Shown here: piece by piece, positions 8,667 through 18,699 of the stretch
Layout of the letters: the number at the start of each line of letters is the position of its first letter
How positions within the stretch are numbered: the stretch's first letter is position 1
The notes under the pieces: model-generated
Databases searched by the model: none
What the model was told of the DNA's origin: nothing
The model's input: only the letters and a program-made list of their open reading frames with translations
Position numbers and translations under genes: made by a program
DNA from: Ascoidea tarda (nom. inval.)
Lineage: Eukaryota; Ascomycota; Saccharomycetes; Ascoideales; Ascoideaceae
Direction of reading: 5' to 3'
Length of the DNA: 64,000 nt
Assembly: GCA_030560485.1 (NCBI GenBank)
Contig: JAKTTS010000005.1
Coordinates: 31,001-95,000 of the forward strand

Positions 8667-11087
8667 ATGGATGATTCTGCTGCTGGATTTGGTGCTGATC
8701 CGATAATTGGTGGTGCAGGCGTGCCTAAAGATGGCTATTCTTTCAATAGCAAATTTGGAAATAAAAACTTGCCTGGTAGTTCCTACCTGGTATCAAATAT
8801 TTACAATAATCCTTTAGATTACTCTTCTAAGGATTTGTTTTCGTTTCCTTTGAAGGAGGAACATGAAATTGATCATGATACTGATCAAGGAAACAGAGAA
8901 GAAGAACATGAACATGAAAAACATGAAAGTAATTTTCATGAAGATGAGCATCATAATCACAACAATAATAACAATAACAATAACAATAATCATAATCATA
9001 ATCATAATCATGACCATGACTGTGATCATGGTCATAGTCATAGCCATAATGATTTTCTTTATGATAATTTTCAAAATGTGAATTCAAATAACCAATTGAA
9101 CAACAATTGTGACAATGCTCACTCTCATTCGCACTCAGGTCCCAATTCACAGTCACATTCACATTCACATTCACTACCTCTTAGTTCGCAGATCAATCTT
9201 TTTCATGGTCAAGACTATGGAGATAACAGCAATAGTGTTATTCACAATCACACTCACATTGATAATGTTAATAATGAAAATAAAAACAACAATTATAGTA
9301 ATAGTGATGGTAACTCATTTACGAATGTTTTTTATTATTTTTTTCCATTTTTAGTTTCCAAATCGAATAATCTGAGAAATTCATCATTTACTTTATCCAT
9401 AATTAACCTATATCAATCGGTTAAATTAGTTTTGATCAATTTATTTAAAAATAAAGAAACTAAATCAATAACCCAATTTTTGTTTTTAAATTTCTCATTT
9501 ATGATAATTCAAATGATTTATTCTTTTAAATCCAAGTCATTGGGATTATTTTCAGATTCTTTACACATGTTATTAGATTGTTCATCACTAGCTATTGGAT
9601 TATTTGCCAAATTTATTTCAAAGAAATTTTCATCGATTTTTTATAATAAAAATCAGTATTTGATTAGACATTCATCAACATCTTATTCGAATAATAATAA
9701 TATCAATATAAATAACAACAACAACATTATATCACAGATTTTGATATCAAAATATCCATTTGGATTATCAAGAATTGAAAATTTAGCAGCATTTATTAAT
9801 GGAATATTGCTCTTATCTATAGTTCAAGATATTTTTTTTCAATCAATTGACAGAATATTAAATCCAATTTCACTAGTCAATGTTAACCAGTTATTAATAG
9901 TATCGATATTGGGATTGGTTGTTAATTTGGTCGGAATCTTTGCGTTCAATCATGGGCATGATGGGCATTCCCATGGGCATTCCCATGGGCATTCACACAC
10001 AGTTTCACATTCAAGTTCAAGTTCACACTCGCACTCATTATTACCTAATCATTCATCATTGGATTGTATTGATGAGCATTGCAATGATGAACATGTGAAA
10101 TTGAATACGATTAATGATGTTAATAATTTTAAATCAGCATCATCACCTTCTTCTGGTTCTTTTGATCCTGATTCTGGGAATTTTATGCAAACACATAGTG
10201 ATGAAAATATGAGAGGGATTTTTTTACATATATTAGCCGACACATTGGGGTCAGTTGGAGTTGTTATATCAACGATCTTTTTAATATATTTTCCTACTTT
10301 AAAGGTCTTGGATCCATTTTCATCATTGTTTATAATTGTGTTGATTTTTTTATCATCATTACCATTAATTAAGAGTTCATGTTTTAATTTGCTATTGATA
10401 TTGGATGATAATGAGAGAATTAATATTAATGATGGATTGAATAATACCAGTTATGTTAATGCGGAGAGTTTAATAAGAGAGCTATTGCATGATTTGTATG
10501 AGTTGCCTGGAGTTTTAAACTATTCAGTTGTTAGGATTTGGAAAGATACTGAATGTGAGTATTCAGGGAAAGCAGATGAACATGAACATGAACATGAACA
10601 TGAACATGAACATGAAAATGATGATAAGCATGAAGATGAGCATGGACATGGTCATAGTCATAGTCATAGTCATAGTCATAGTCATAGTCATAGTCATAGT
10701 CATAGTCATAGTCATAGTCATAGTCATAGTAATGAAGATAGTTATAGTCATGGACATGAAAATGATAATAAACATGAACATAAACATGAACATGAGCATA
10801 AAGATACGAATGGTAATGAAGGAAAAACCAGATTAATTGGATATATCCATATCCAGTATCCAGATGGTGAGAATTCGACTATTATAAGGAAACGATGCGA
10901 AAAATTAATATTTGAGAAATATAAATTGAAATTATTTATTCAATTGGAGAATGAGTCGAGTAGTTGTTGGTGCAGGAATAACTTGGTGAATAATGGTGAG
11001 AAAAATGGGTTTAAAGCAAATATTGTGAATGGAAATATAAAGAATAATCCGATCAATTCGTATGATAATACAATTACATATATATGA
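8667..11087 (+). CDS. MSC2: Zinc transporter Msc2 (cation diffusion facilitator)
   Basis: This 806-residue protein starts at ATG 8667, MDDSAAGFGADP; the frame is open further upstream only through a GTG. It is a CDF-family zinc transporter of the ZnT5/Msc2 type, which with Zrg17 moves zinc into the ER and Golgi lumen. The core membrane block begins near residue 270, with FLFLNFSFMIIQMIYS followed by LGLFSDSLHMLLDCSSLAIGL, where the HxxxD pair is the zinc site of TM2. A second site is in the LHILADTLGSVGVV segment (HxxxD of TM5). Three His-rich regions are present: the N-terminal half (about 75-200), the loop between the two zinc motifs, and a C-terminal region with a 13-fold His-Ser repeat. 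The C-terminal cytosolic domain includes ELPGVLNYSVVRIW. It is convergent with the DUF2470 gene. Confidence 0.9.
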   Translation: MDDSAAGFGADPIIGGAGVPKDGYSFNSKFGNKNLPGSSYLVSNIYNNPLDYSSKDLFSFPLKEEHEIDHDTDQGNREEEHEHEKHESNFHEDEHHNHNNNNNNNNNNHNHNHNHDHDCDHGHSHSHNDFLYDNFQNVNSNNQLNNNCDNAHSHSHSGPNSQSHSHSHSLPLSSQINLFHGQDYGDNSNSVIHNHTHIDNVNNENKNNNYSNSDGNSFTNVFYYFFPFLVSKSNNLRNSSFTLSIINLYQSVKLVLINLFKNKETKSITQFLFLNFSFMIIQMIYSFKSKSLGLFSDSLHMLLDCSSLAIGLFAKFISKKFSSIFYNKNQYLIRHSSTSYSNNNNININNNNNIISQILISKYPFGLSRIENLAAFINGILLLSIVQDIFFQSIDRILNPISLVNVNQLLIVSILGLVVNLVGIFAFNHGHDGHSHGHSHGHSHTVSHSSSSSHSHSLLPNHSSLDCIDEHCNDEHVKLNTINDVNNFKSASSPSSGSFDPDSGNFMQTHSDENMRGIFLHILADTLGSVGVVISTIFLIYFPTLKVLDPFSSLFIIVLIFLSSLPLIKSSCFNLLLILDDNERININDGLNNTSYVNAESLIRELLHDLYELPGVLNYSVVRIWKDTECEYSGKADEHEHEHEHEHEHENDDKHEDEHGHGHSHSHSHSHSHSHSHSHSHSHSHSHSNEDSYSHGHENDNKHEHKHEHEHKDTNGNEGKTRLIGYIHIQYPDGENSTIIRKRCEKLIFEKYKLKLFIQLENESSSCWCRNNLVNNGEKNGFKANIVNGNIKNNPINSYDNTITYI
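10576..10730 (+). repeat. In-frame hexanucleotide repeats in MSC2
   Basis: Within MSC2, a GAACAT repeat (His-Glu, about 10576-10612) is followed by 13 perfect copies of CATAGT (His-Ser, 10653-10730). The near-perfect DNA identity suggests recent slippage and likely length polymorphism. The encoded His-Glu and His-Ser stretches are plausible zinc-binding loops. Confidence 0.9.
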
Positions 11088-11155
11088 GAAACAATATAAT
11101 TTTAATGAATATTTATTTAATCCTGTACATATGTACATATGTATTGAAAGACATG

Positions 11156-11800
11156 TTAATGGAAGGAATGCTTTTGAACCAACTTGTTGAATCTGCTAAT
11201 TGCAAAATAGCCCTCCAAGAAAGTGAAAAAGAACCATTCAAGTTTGAAATCAAAAGGAACTCTATAGAATCTTAATTTTGGTAGTAAAATTAGATAGAAT
11301 TCGGATAAATGACCTAGAATGGTGATTAATATAATATAATGAACGTTGTTCTTCAAGAAAAGAACAATATTTGGAGGAATTTTCAAGTAATTTCTGAAAA
11401 GAGAATCATAAATTAAGTCTTTTCGAAAATACGAAAAGACCAACAAAGAGAACAAGCTCAACAAAGTGAATTCTGGGATAGAAGAAGGATAGACGATATC
11501 TTGAATCTGAAAGTGGGAAACGTTTCTTTTTTGAGCGGCATACTTTGCCATTTCAATGAGCTTGAATCTGGATTCAGACAAGCTTGTCAAGGGAGCATCA
11601 AACTGGATAGGCTTGACAATATCTTGATCTCCTAAGTCGGTGTGGTTGAAGGTGATGGTGATGGAGGTCAAGTCGATGTTTGTCATGCGAATGTTGGAAA
11701 GATGGGAGTCGACCTTGATGCCACCGTAGACAGAGAGGTAGTCTTCGATGGCCAACTTGTGGTCCTTGTTCATGTGGGAGAGGATTCTTTTCTCGTCCAT
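11156..11800 (-). CDS. DUF2470 membrane protein
   Basis: This 214-residue protein starts MDEKRILSHMNKDHKLAIEDY. The HMNxDH motif in the first 15 residues is the hallmark of the DUF2470 domain, which is related to pyridoxamine-phosphate-oxidase-associated heme-binding folds. The domain occupies about residues 1-100. The C-terminal half has three hydrophobic segments (about 107-125, 140-170 and 185-205), so it is likely an integral membrane protein, perhaps of the ER. No function is established for the fungal members that I can name. It ends 68 bp from the convergent MSC2 stop. Confidence 0.75.
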   Translation of the reverse strand: MDEKRILSHMNKDHKLAIEDYLSVYGGIKVDSHLSNIRMTNIDLTSITITFNHTDLGDQDIVKPIQFDAPLTSLSESRFKLIEMAKYAAQKRNVSHFQIQDIVYPSSIPEFTLLSLFSLLVFSYFRKDLIYDSLFRNYLKIPPNIVLFLKNNVHYIILITILGHLSEFYLILLPKLRFYRVPFDFKLEWFFFTFLEGYFAISRFNKLVQKHSFH

Positions 11801-12898
11801 TGAAAGTGAGCAGCACCAGCAGCAGAGAAAGAAGAAGCATCACAGAGAAAGCCAAACCCGAAAACATTCTCCGAACTCCCACCCCGTCGCGCTGGACCAT
11901 GCACCAAGCAGCTGTTGCACGTGTTTAAACGCTTGTATCTGCATGCTCACTGCATACGCATTGAGACCAGCCTACTTATGCATTTCACGGCAGCTCCAGC
12001 GCTGAGGGTCTTTCCCAAAACGGCAGTGTTGATGTTTATGTTTTTGTTTTGGGCCGTCGCTGCAGCGTCGGAGTGGGTTTGTGAGCTGGAGTTGTGCTGC
12101 CTGTGCTGCCTGTGCTGCCTCTGCTGGAGGAGCTGATGGGTTTGCTTTGGGTGCTGGTGTTACTCCTGCTGTTTCTGCTGCCTTTACTGCTTTTTTTGCT
12201 TCTGTTCGACCATTTCTGGTCCTGTTCTTTCATAAGAGACTAATTTTGACTTCCCTCTGCCTAAGTTTATCTTATTTGTTTTCTTTTTACTTGTTTTGTT
12301 CACTTTCCAGTATTTTGATCTTTGGAAAATTTTTCTAATCATATATCTATAACAACTTCTTCAATTGTTTATTCTATTCCTATTTCTGTTCCTGCTTCAG
12401 TTACTCTACAATTCATTATCAACAATCACTAGAGACCCACAATTCCTGCTTCTCAGCTTGTTTGTTTTTTCTTTATTCATTCCCAGTGCAACCATCTCTC
12501 AAACTCAATATCAACAAGTCAACATCAAATCAACAAATCAAATCAAAACAAATCAGTATCAACAAACTGATACCTATCAACAATACAAACACCACCACCA
12601 CCACCACTACTACTACTACTACTACTGCTGCTCTCCTCTTCTTCCAGTTTATTCATTTTCTTGATTACCATTCCATCACTTCAATTATTTCTTTCTCAAT
12701 TTTGTTTAAAAAAAAGAATAAAAAATTGCTAGATAAGAATTATATTATCAAAGATCATTATCAAAGACTATCAAACCCTTTCATTTTTATTCATAACATA
12801 TATCCCATATCTTGTATTTTTTCATTCATTTTAATGCAAATTAATTTCTCTTCGTTTAATTTATTTTATCAAGTAATATAATAATTATTATCTATAAA
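11801..12898. other. Divergent promoter and leader of the first cyclin gene
   Basis: 1.1 kb between the DUF2470 gene (minus) and the first cyclin start (plus). It holds a CACGTG E-box at 11918-11923, a CTG-rich block at about 12090-12190 with repeated TGCTGCCTGTGC words, a CAC/TAC triplet run at 12590-12630 and a long pyrimidine-rich leader. Several short ORFs here look like leader composition rather than genes. The second cyclin has a similar CTGCCTSTG block upstream. Confidence 0.5.
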
Positions 12899-14451
12899 AT
12901 GGCTGTATGTTTGTTCAATTGTTTATTCATCTTTTTCTTTTTCTTTTGGTTGTTTCTTTTCTTATTTACTAACTCGATTTTCTGTTTTTTTTGGTTTTGT
13001 TTTGTTTGCTTGGCTTTTGCTTTGCTTTTATGTTCCTAATTTATCTAATTTATCTTATTACTTAGGGCCCTACTTTAAGAATCGATGAAAATGCTATCAA
13101 TACCAATATTCGTTTAACCAGATCTAAATCGAATATCAACAACATCAATATCAACGAAAATATTAATGAAACTATTAATGGTACTAGAACTGCTTTGACC
13201 AATATAAGCTTGAACAACCAACTCTCCTTACCAAACCAACAAAAGATAATCATACCAAGACAATCACACTACAAAAGAGACCCTCTCAATAATAACAACT
13301 CACACAATATTAACATCATCAGCAATAAAGTGAAATCTCCTGAAAAATCAACTAGATTATCAATCAAAAGACGTTATGAAGAATTTAATTTGAATAATAA
13401 TATGAACATTGATGAAAATTTCAATAATGAAAAATCCAATGACAATTATAATATCAATAACAATAACTATAATGACCACATTAATAACAACAACAACAGC
13501 AATAATAATAATAATAATAATAATAATAATTTTCTTAATGGAACTACCATCAATATGAATAATGAAAACAATAACTTCTTTCTTAATAATAAAAAACCGA
13601 AAATAACTTATAATTGGGATGACTTGGATTTAGATGATTTCGACGACCCATTGATGGTAAACGAATACGTTGTCGATATCTTTAACTATTTAACAGTTTT
13701 GGAACAACAGACTTTACCTGATGCAAACTATCTTATTTGGCAAAGTAATCTAAAACCAAGAATGAGATCTATTATAGTTGATTGGTTAGTTGAGGTACAT
13801 TTAAGATTTAGATTGCTACCAGAGACGTTATTCATTGGAATCAATTTAATGGACCGTTTTCTATCAAAGGAAATAATTGAAGTGGATAAGTTTCAATTGT
13901 TGGCTATATCATCCTTATTTATCTCTGCAAAATATCAAGAGATTTGCTCTCCCTCAATCAAGAATTTCTCTTATGTTACAGATGGAGGATTTAGTGAAGA
14001 AGACATTTTGAATGCCGAAAAAGTGGTTTTGGCAGTGTTGGAATTTAACATGTCGTACCCAAATCCCTTGGAGTTTTTAAGGAGAATATCCAAAGCAGAT
14101 AACTACGATGTTCAAACAAGAACCTTGGGGAAATACTTGTTAGAGATATCGGTGATAGACTACAAGTTTATAGGGTTGTGCCCATCACTCTGTGCAGCTG
14201 GAGCAATGTATATATCAAGAAAAATATTGAAAAGAGGAGAATGGAATGGCAACTTGATACACTATTCGGGTGGGTACAAAGAAAAAGACTTGAGGAAAGT
14301 CTGTGAGATGATTGTTGAATACTTGATTTCCCCAATTGTACACGAAGAGTTCTTCAAAAAATATTCGTCAAAGAAATACATGCGAGCATCAGTGCTAGCA
14401 AGACAATGGGCCAAAAAAATAACAATGCAAGAAAGAGATATAATGGAATAA
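12899..14451 (+). CDS. B-type mitotic cyclin, Clb1/Clb2 group, spliced (copy 1)
   Basis: The coding sequence is join(12899..12904,13066..14451), 463 residues. Exon 1 encodes only Met-Ala. The intron begins GTATGT, has TACTAAC at 12967-12973 and ends at the first AG after it (13065). Exon 2 then reads GPTLRIDENAINTNIRLTRS, matching the N-terminal motif of copy 2 (RFDENLLSSNIRITR). A destruction box RTALTNISLN (residues 43-52) follows, then an Asn-rich linker, then the cyclin box pair beginning YNWDDLDLDDFDDPLMVNEY and including MRSIIVDWLVEVH, FLRRISKAD and EEFFKKYSSKKYM. Clb1/Clb2-type cyclins activate Cdc28 for mitosis and are destroyed via the APC. An unspliced model from a downstream ATG would miss the destruction box. 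It is a tandem duplicate of the next gene, same strand. Confidence 0.88.
12905..13065 (+). other. Intron of first cyclin gene
   Basis: 161-nt intron with donor GTATGT, branch point TACTAAC (12967-12973) and acceptor TTACTTAG. The branch point lies about 92 nt from the acceptor, and no AG dinucleotide occurs in between. The phase is 0, directly after the second codon. Confidence 0.88.
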
Positions 14452-15616
14452 CAGTTTGGTCTTTGAAATAAATAAATGATGTCATCTGAATACCCTAGTT
14501 GAACCTAATTATAGACTCTTATACCCTATTATATCTAACTCTATATATACACTTTACACATACCTCTCAAATACCATTACTTACCAGTACATCAAATACC
14601 AAATACCAAATTCCTCAACAACAGAAAAAAAGAAACCAAACTACCAAAAAAAAAAAAAACCTCAAAAAAAGAAAAAAGAAAAAAGAAAAATAATATCGAA
14701 AAAAAAAAAAACATTCCCAAACTGCCGATAAAGTACCAAAGGGTTTGAAAAAGATTGTGGTGCCAGTGTTTTTGTTTTGATACCCAACCTCTACATTTCC
14801 ATCAACAAGCCAGCAGGGGACGATGAATAATTCCCTTATATATCGCCTACATAGTTTTGTCACTCGTTTTCGACTATCCCCAACACAGTTTTCTTTGAAA
14901 CGCACCGGCCCTTGCCTCTCGAGTCGCTGCTGCTGCCTCTGCTGCCTCTGCTGCCAGTGCCAAAACTGCTTTTGAGGCTGGAAAGAACAGACCCAGTGGT
15001 GCGGGAGAGGCCGCAGACGGCACACACGCACAGCGCACAGCAGCACGCATGCCAACGCACCCTCCGTGCGACTGGCGCAGGGTCCTGCCGCGGCCCAAAA
15101 GCGTGGAAATGTCTGGCGGGGCGCGGCACTTCGCTTTGTGGCGGCACTTGCTTTGTGGCGGTCCATTCCCGGCTGGGATGAATTTCACCACACAAACAGC
15201 TCCATTCCCAGCTGTTTATATATCTTCCTCTTCTGGTGCTTTGGCTCTTCTGCTTCTCGACTCCAGCTGCCTCTGCTTCTTGCTCTGCTCTTTTTCTCTA
15301 TTCCACTGCTGTTCTTCTTCTCTATTCCACTGCTGTTCTTCTTCTTCTCTCTGCTCGTCCTACTTCCTGCTCCAGTCTCTTGCTGTCTCGCCCTCTCTCT
15401 AGCTGCCTCTCATAAATGCTATCTTTCCATCTCAAACCCTAGTTTTTTTTTAATATTCCAACTTCTGAAAAAAAAACAAACAACTCAACACCAACCACCT
15501 TAGTTCATCTCATTCCTTGGGCTTTATCTATTCCTTCTCTTCCAATTCTGCTTTTCTATCACTGCGTTGTCCTGTCCTTCATTACTCCTCATTTTCCCTA
15601 ACAAAGGCTCCCAATT
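14452..15616. other. Intergenic region between the two cyclins
   Basis: 1.16 kb. It starts with a poly-A/poly-AAG stretch (about 14640-14710). A GC-rich island at about 14900-15200 contains (CTGCCT)-type repeats and GCACAGC/ACGCAT words. A pyrimidine-rich leader with duplicated CTATTCCACTGCTGTTCTTCTT words (15299-15345) follows. The overlapping ORFs on both strands of the GC island are compositional shadows and show no domains. It is probably the promoter and 5' leader of cyclin copy 2. Confidence 0.5.
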
Positions 15617-17143
15617 ATGGCTCCTTCAAAGAGACTTTCCAATTCAACAAGAATTCATTCTTCAAAGAACCAGTTTTCAATTGCTTCTATAAATAACAAC
15701 AAACTTAATGATTCCACCAAATCTAGCTTCACTGCTTTTAGCAATCTGAATACCATTGCTAATAATAATAATAACAATAACAATAACAAAAATTTATCCA
15801 GATTTGACGAAAATTTGTTATCTTCCAACATAAGAATAACAAGATTGAAATCAAACCAATTACTAAACAAAAATAGAAAAAAAAGATCAATACTAACAGA
15901 CATATCTTTAAATTCGACTTCAAATACTATCATATCAAATACTAAAAATAATGACATTATCATTGACACTAATGAATACCATAATACTGAAGACAATAAC
16001 ATTATTATAGAAAACAATAATGACTATAATAATGACCATAGTAATGACTATAATAACGGCTATAATGACAACAATAAAAACAACAACAACAATACCCTTG
16101 ATATCACAAATACATCTAATAATACCTCCACCTCTTCCATCGTAAAATCAACTTCCATATCTTCTATAAATACTCAATTCCAATCAAAACTACAAATTAA
16201 AAAAGACCATTTATCCTTATTTAAGTCCTCTTTCTCTCTAATCTCAAACACTTCTTTTATAAATGACATAAATAACATAAGAGAAAATAATCTTTCGCTA
16301 AACTATAAATGGGACGATTTGGATGCTGATGACTATGATGACCCACTGATGGTCAACGAATATGTTAACGATATCTTCGACTATCTATACCAACTCGAAT
16401 TGAAAAATTTACCCTCAAACAATTACCTAATTCTTCAATCCAATTTAAAACCAAAAATGAGATCAATCGTAGTAGACTGGATGGTTCAAATCCACCTCAA
16501 ACTAAGATTGCTCCCCGAAACTCTATTCATATCAATCAACCTAATGGACAGATTCTTGTCTCTACAAAAAATTATAATCAAAAAATTTCCCCTACTAGCT
16601 GCCACCTGTTTATTCATCTCCGCTAAATACCAAGAAATTTATATTCCTTCAATAAAACATTTTGCTAATGAACTAAATGCCTTCATAATCACTGACATAA
16701 TTCAGGCTGAAAAAATCATCCTACAAACATTAAATTTCAATATGTCCTATACAAACCCCTTGGAATTTCTACGAAGAATATCAAAGGCTGATGATTACGA
16801 TATTCAATCAAGAACTCTAGCTAAATACCTACTAGAAATATCAATAATAGATCATAAATTCATAGGAATTAGACCCTCTATCTGCGCTGCCGCTTCCATG
16901 TTTATAGCAAGAAAAATACTCGGTAAGAATGACTGGAATAATAACTTGGTTTATTATTCTGGTGGTTATACTAAAAATGACCTATCAAAAGTATCCTCAA
17001 TGATTATAGATTACTTAATATCCCCAATAATCCACGAGGGCTTTTTCAAAAAATATTCCTCAAAAAGATTTTTAAAAGCTTCTATAATTTCAAGACACTG
17101 GGCAAAACAATTCATTTTGCAAGGTAACTCATTAATGGATTAA
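15617..17143 (+). CDS. B-type mitotic cyclin, Clb1/Clb2 group (copy 2)
   Basis: This 508-residue cyclin starts MAPSKRLSNS at the ATG at 15617 and has no intron. The N-terminus is about 55-60 residues longer than in copy 1 before the shared RFDEN...NIRITR motif. A destruction box RSILTDISLN lies at residues 90-99. After Asn/Ser-rich sequence, the cyclin fold begins YKWDDLDADDYDDPLMVNEY and contains MRSIVVDWMVQIHL, FLRRISKADDYD and EGFFKKYSSKRFLKAS. Role as for copy 1: APC-regulated activator of the mitotic Cdk. The invariant Leu of DPLMV is encoded by CTG here and TTG in copy 1. The sequence is as diverged from copy 1 as separate Clb paralogs usually are, so the duplication is not recent. Confidence 0.9.
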   Translation: MAPSKRLSNSTRIHSSKNQFSIASINNNKLNDSTKSSFTAFSNLNTIANNNNNNNNNKNLSRFDENLLSSNIRITRLKSNQLLNKNRKKRSILTDISLNSTSNTIISNTKNNDIIIDTNEYHNTEDNNIIIENNNDYNNDHSNDYNNGYNDNNKNNNNNTLDITNTSNNTSTSSIVKSTSISSINTQFQSKLQIKKDHLSLFKSSFSLISNTSFINDINNIRENNLSLNYKWDDLDADDYDDPLMVNEYVNDIFDYLYQLELKNLPSNNYLILQSNLKPKMRSIVVDWMVQIHLKLRLLPETLFISINLMDRFLSLQKIIIKKFPLLAATCLFISAKYQEIYIPSIKHFANELNAFIITDIIQAEKIILQTLNFNMSYTNPLEFLRRISKADDYDIQSRTLAKYLLEISIIDHKFIGIRPSICAAASMFIARKILGKNDWNNNLVYYSGGYTKNDLSKVSSMIIDYLISPIIHEGFFKKYSSKRFLKASIISRHWAKQFILQGNSLMD

Positions 17144-17880
17144 TATAAAAAATCAAATTAAATTATTATATTATAAATTAAAATAAAATAAAATAAAATA
17201 AAGTAATATAATATAACTTAATATAATATAATATAATATAAAATAATATAAAATTAAATTTTTCTTTTTTAATAATCATCAAATTATCCATATCATATAA
17301 ATATCACATTTGCTTTTTTTTCTTTTCTTTTTTATAGTTTACTTTATTCTTCAACTTCTATTCATATCCCTTTTGCTTATTTATTTCATTTTGTTTTATT
17401 TATTTATTATTTTTTATTTTATTTATTTATTATTTTTTATTTTATTTTATTTTATTTTATTTTATTTTTGTTAATTTTTTCATTTTTTGATTATTTTTTG
17501 TCTTATTTCCTCATCTTCTCAGATATGAATCATAATAATTGGGTTAATTGCAGTTGAATTAAATGCATTTGAAGGGTATTTTTATTAATTAGTTTAAATT
17601 TTTATTCTTATATATCTTTTTTTCTTTGTCTTTTTCTTTTTCTTTTTCTTTGTTTTTTTAATTTTATTTATTTATTTATTTCTTCATTGCTTTCTATTAT
17701 TGTATTTATCAACTTCTTTAAATACTGTTCAAAGTCTTGTTTTTATATCTATAGATTATTTTGGCCTTCTTCCAATTTCCTCTATAATACTTTTAATTAT
17801 ATTCTTATTTTTTATTGTATTTTTATTTTATTATAGTACATATTATTTAATAAAAAATTTAAAAAAAAATCTATAAATGC
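17144..17880. repeat. AT-rich simple-sequence region 3' of the cyclin pair
   Basis: Low-complexity sequence. AAATA repeats at about 17180-17204 pass into ATATA repeats (about 17205-17252), followed by TTTA/TTTTA runs (about 17380-17470) that include a directly repeated TTTATTTATTATTTTTTATTTTA-like unit, then TTTTTC repeats near 17630. No gene is supported. Confidence 0.7.
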
Positions 17881-18215
17881 TACTTCTATATTTCTTATAT
17901 ATTCGAAACCAAATGTAATTCAAAAAAATCTATCCTAAAATAACAGCACAACATTAAATCATATTACAACAAACCAAATAAGAAAAAACAAACACCAACC
18001 ATTCTATCAAGACAAACAAAAAGCAAAACCATTTTTAAAACCCATCATTCATTACCATATTACAAAAGACATTAATTCAACCATTTTCTTTACTTATAAC
18101 ATAACCAATTAGCAGTTGATGAATCAAAAGTATAACATAGCAAAAATAATTCAAAATAGGAAATTCTTTTTTAAAAGAAAATGAAAAACTTTTTAAAAAT
18201 TATTAGTAAACTTAC

Positions 18216-18401
18216 CATTTTAGTATCAACCAAGTCATAACCAGATGAATCTTCCTGAAAGCAAAAACAATTCAATGGTATGTTGATCAATCTCATATCA
18301 TCAATTCCCAAAACAAAACAAAAAAATAAAAAACTTTCAATAACATTAAAATCAATTTGATTAACCAGTTCATCAATTGTTTTAAACCTCTTAAAACCAA
18401 C
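18216..18401 (-). other. Possible spliced exon of an unrecognised minus-strand gene
   Basis: On the minus strand, TACTAAC (18409-18415) is followed after four bases by an acceptor TTTTAG. From there, 62 codons run without a stop to ATG|GTAAGT, a canonical donor at 18215-18210. The frame has a stop exactly at the acceptor (TAG), so the open segment begins at the proposed exon edge. The encoded text includes KTIDELVNQIDFNVIES and QEDSSGYDLVDTKM and has protein-like composition. A second TACTAAC plus TTTTTAG lies just upstream (18536-18500). No start codon, partner exon or family is certain. It could be a decayed gene. Confidence is low. Confidence 0.3.
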
Positions 18402-18699
18402 CTAAAATGTTAGTAATTAAATAAAAGAAGGACAAGTTTAAGTTAAACAATTTTCAAAAATACAAACGAAAATATTCCTTTCACCAAAAAAAAACCAATC
18501 TAAAAATATCAATTAATATAAAAACAATTGTTAGTATCATAATCTTTGATTTTTTAGACGTTTTCAAGTTGATAGTAAAAATAATACAAACCGATTTAGT
18601 TTCACTTATTATCCTAAGAGTTAAACCATTAAATAAGTTTTTACCAGCTGGTTTTAGTATTCAACCATGAAATTTCAAAGGAGAAATCAACAAAATTCA

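Noticed and set aside
10528-10836. Met/Ile-rich ORFs on both strands over MSC2
   Set aside because: Alternate-frame readings of the CATAGT and GAACAT repeats.
14700-14790. Short protein-like text TADKVPKGLKKIVVPVFLF on the plus strand
   Set aside because: Only about 22 codons after a poly-A tract with no start or splice context; most likely chance.
14874-15200. Overlapping ORFs on both strands in the GC-rich block between the cyclins
   Set aside because: Open in several frames because of composition; rich in Cys/Arg/Pro with no domain and no consistent start.
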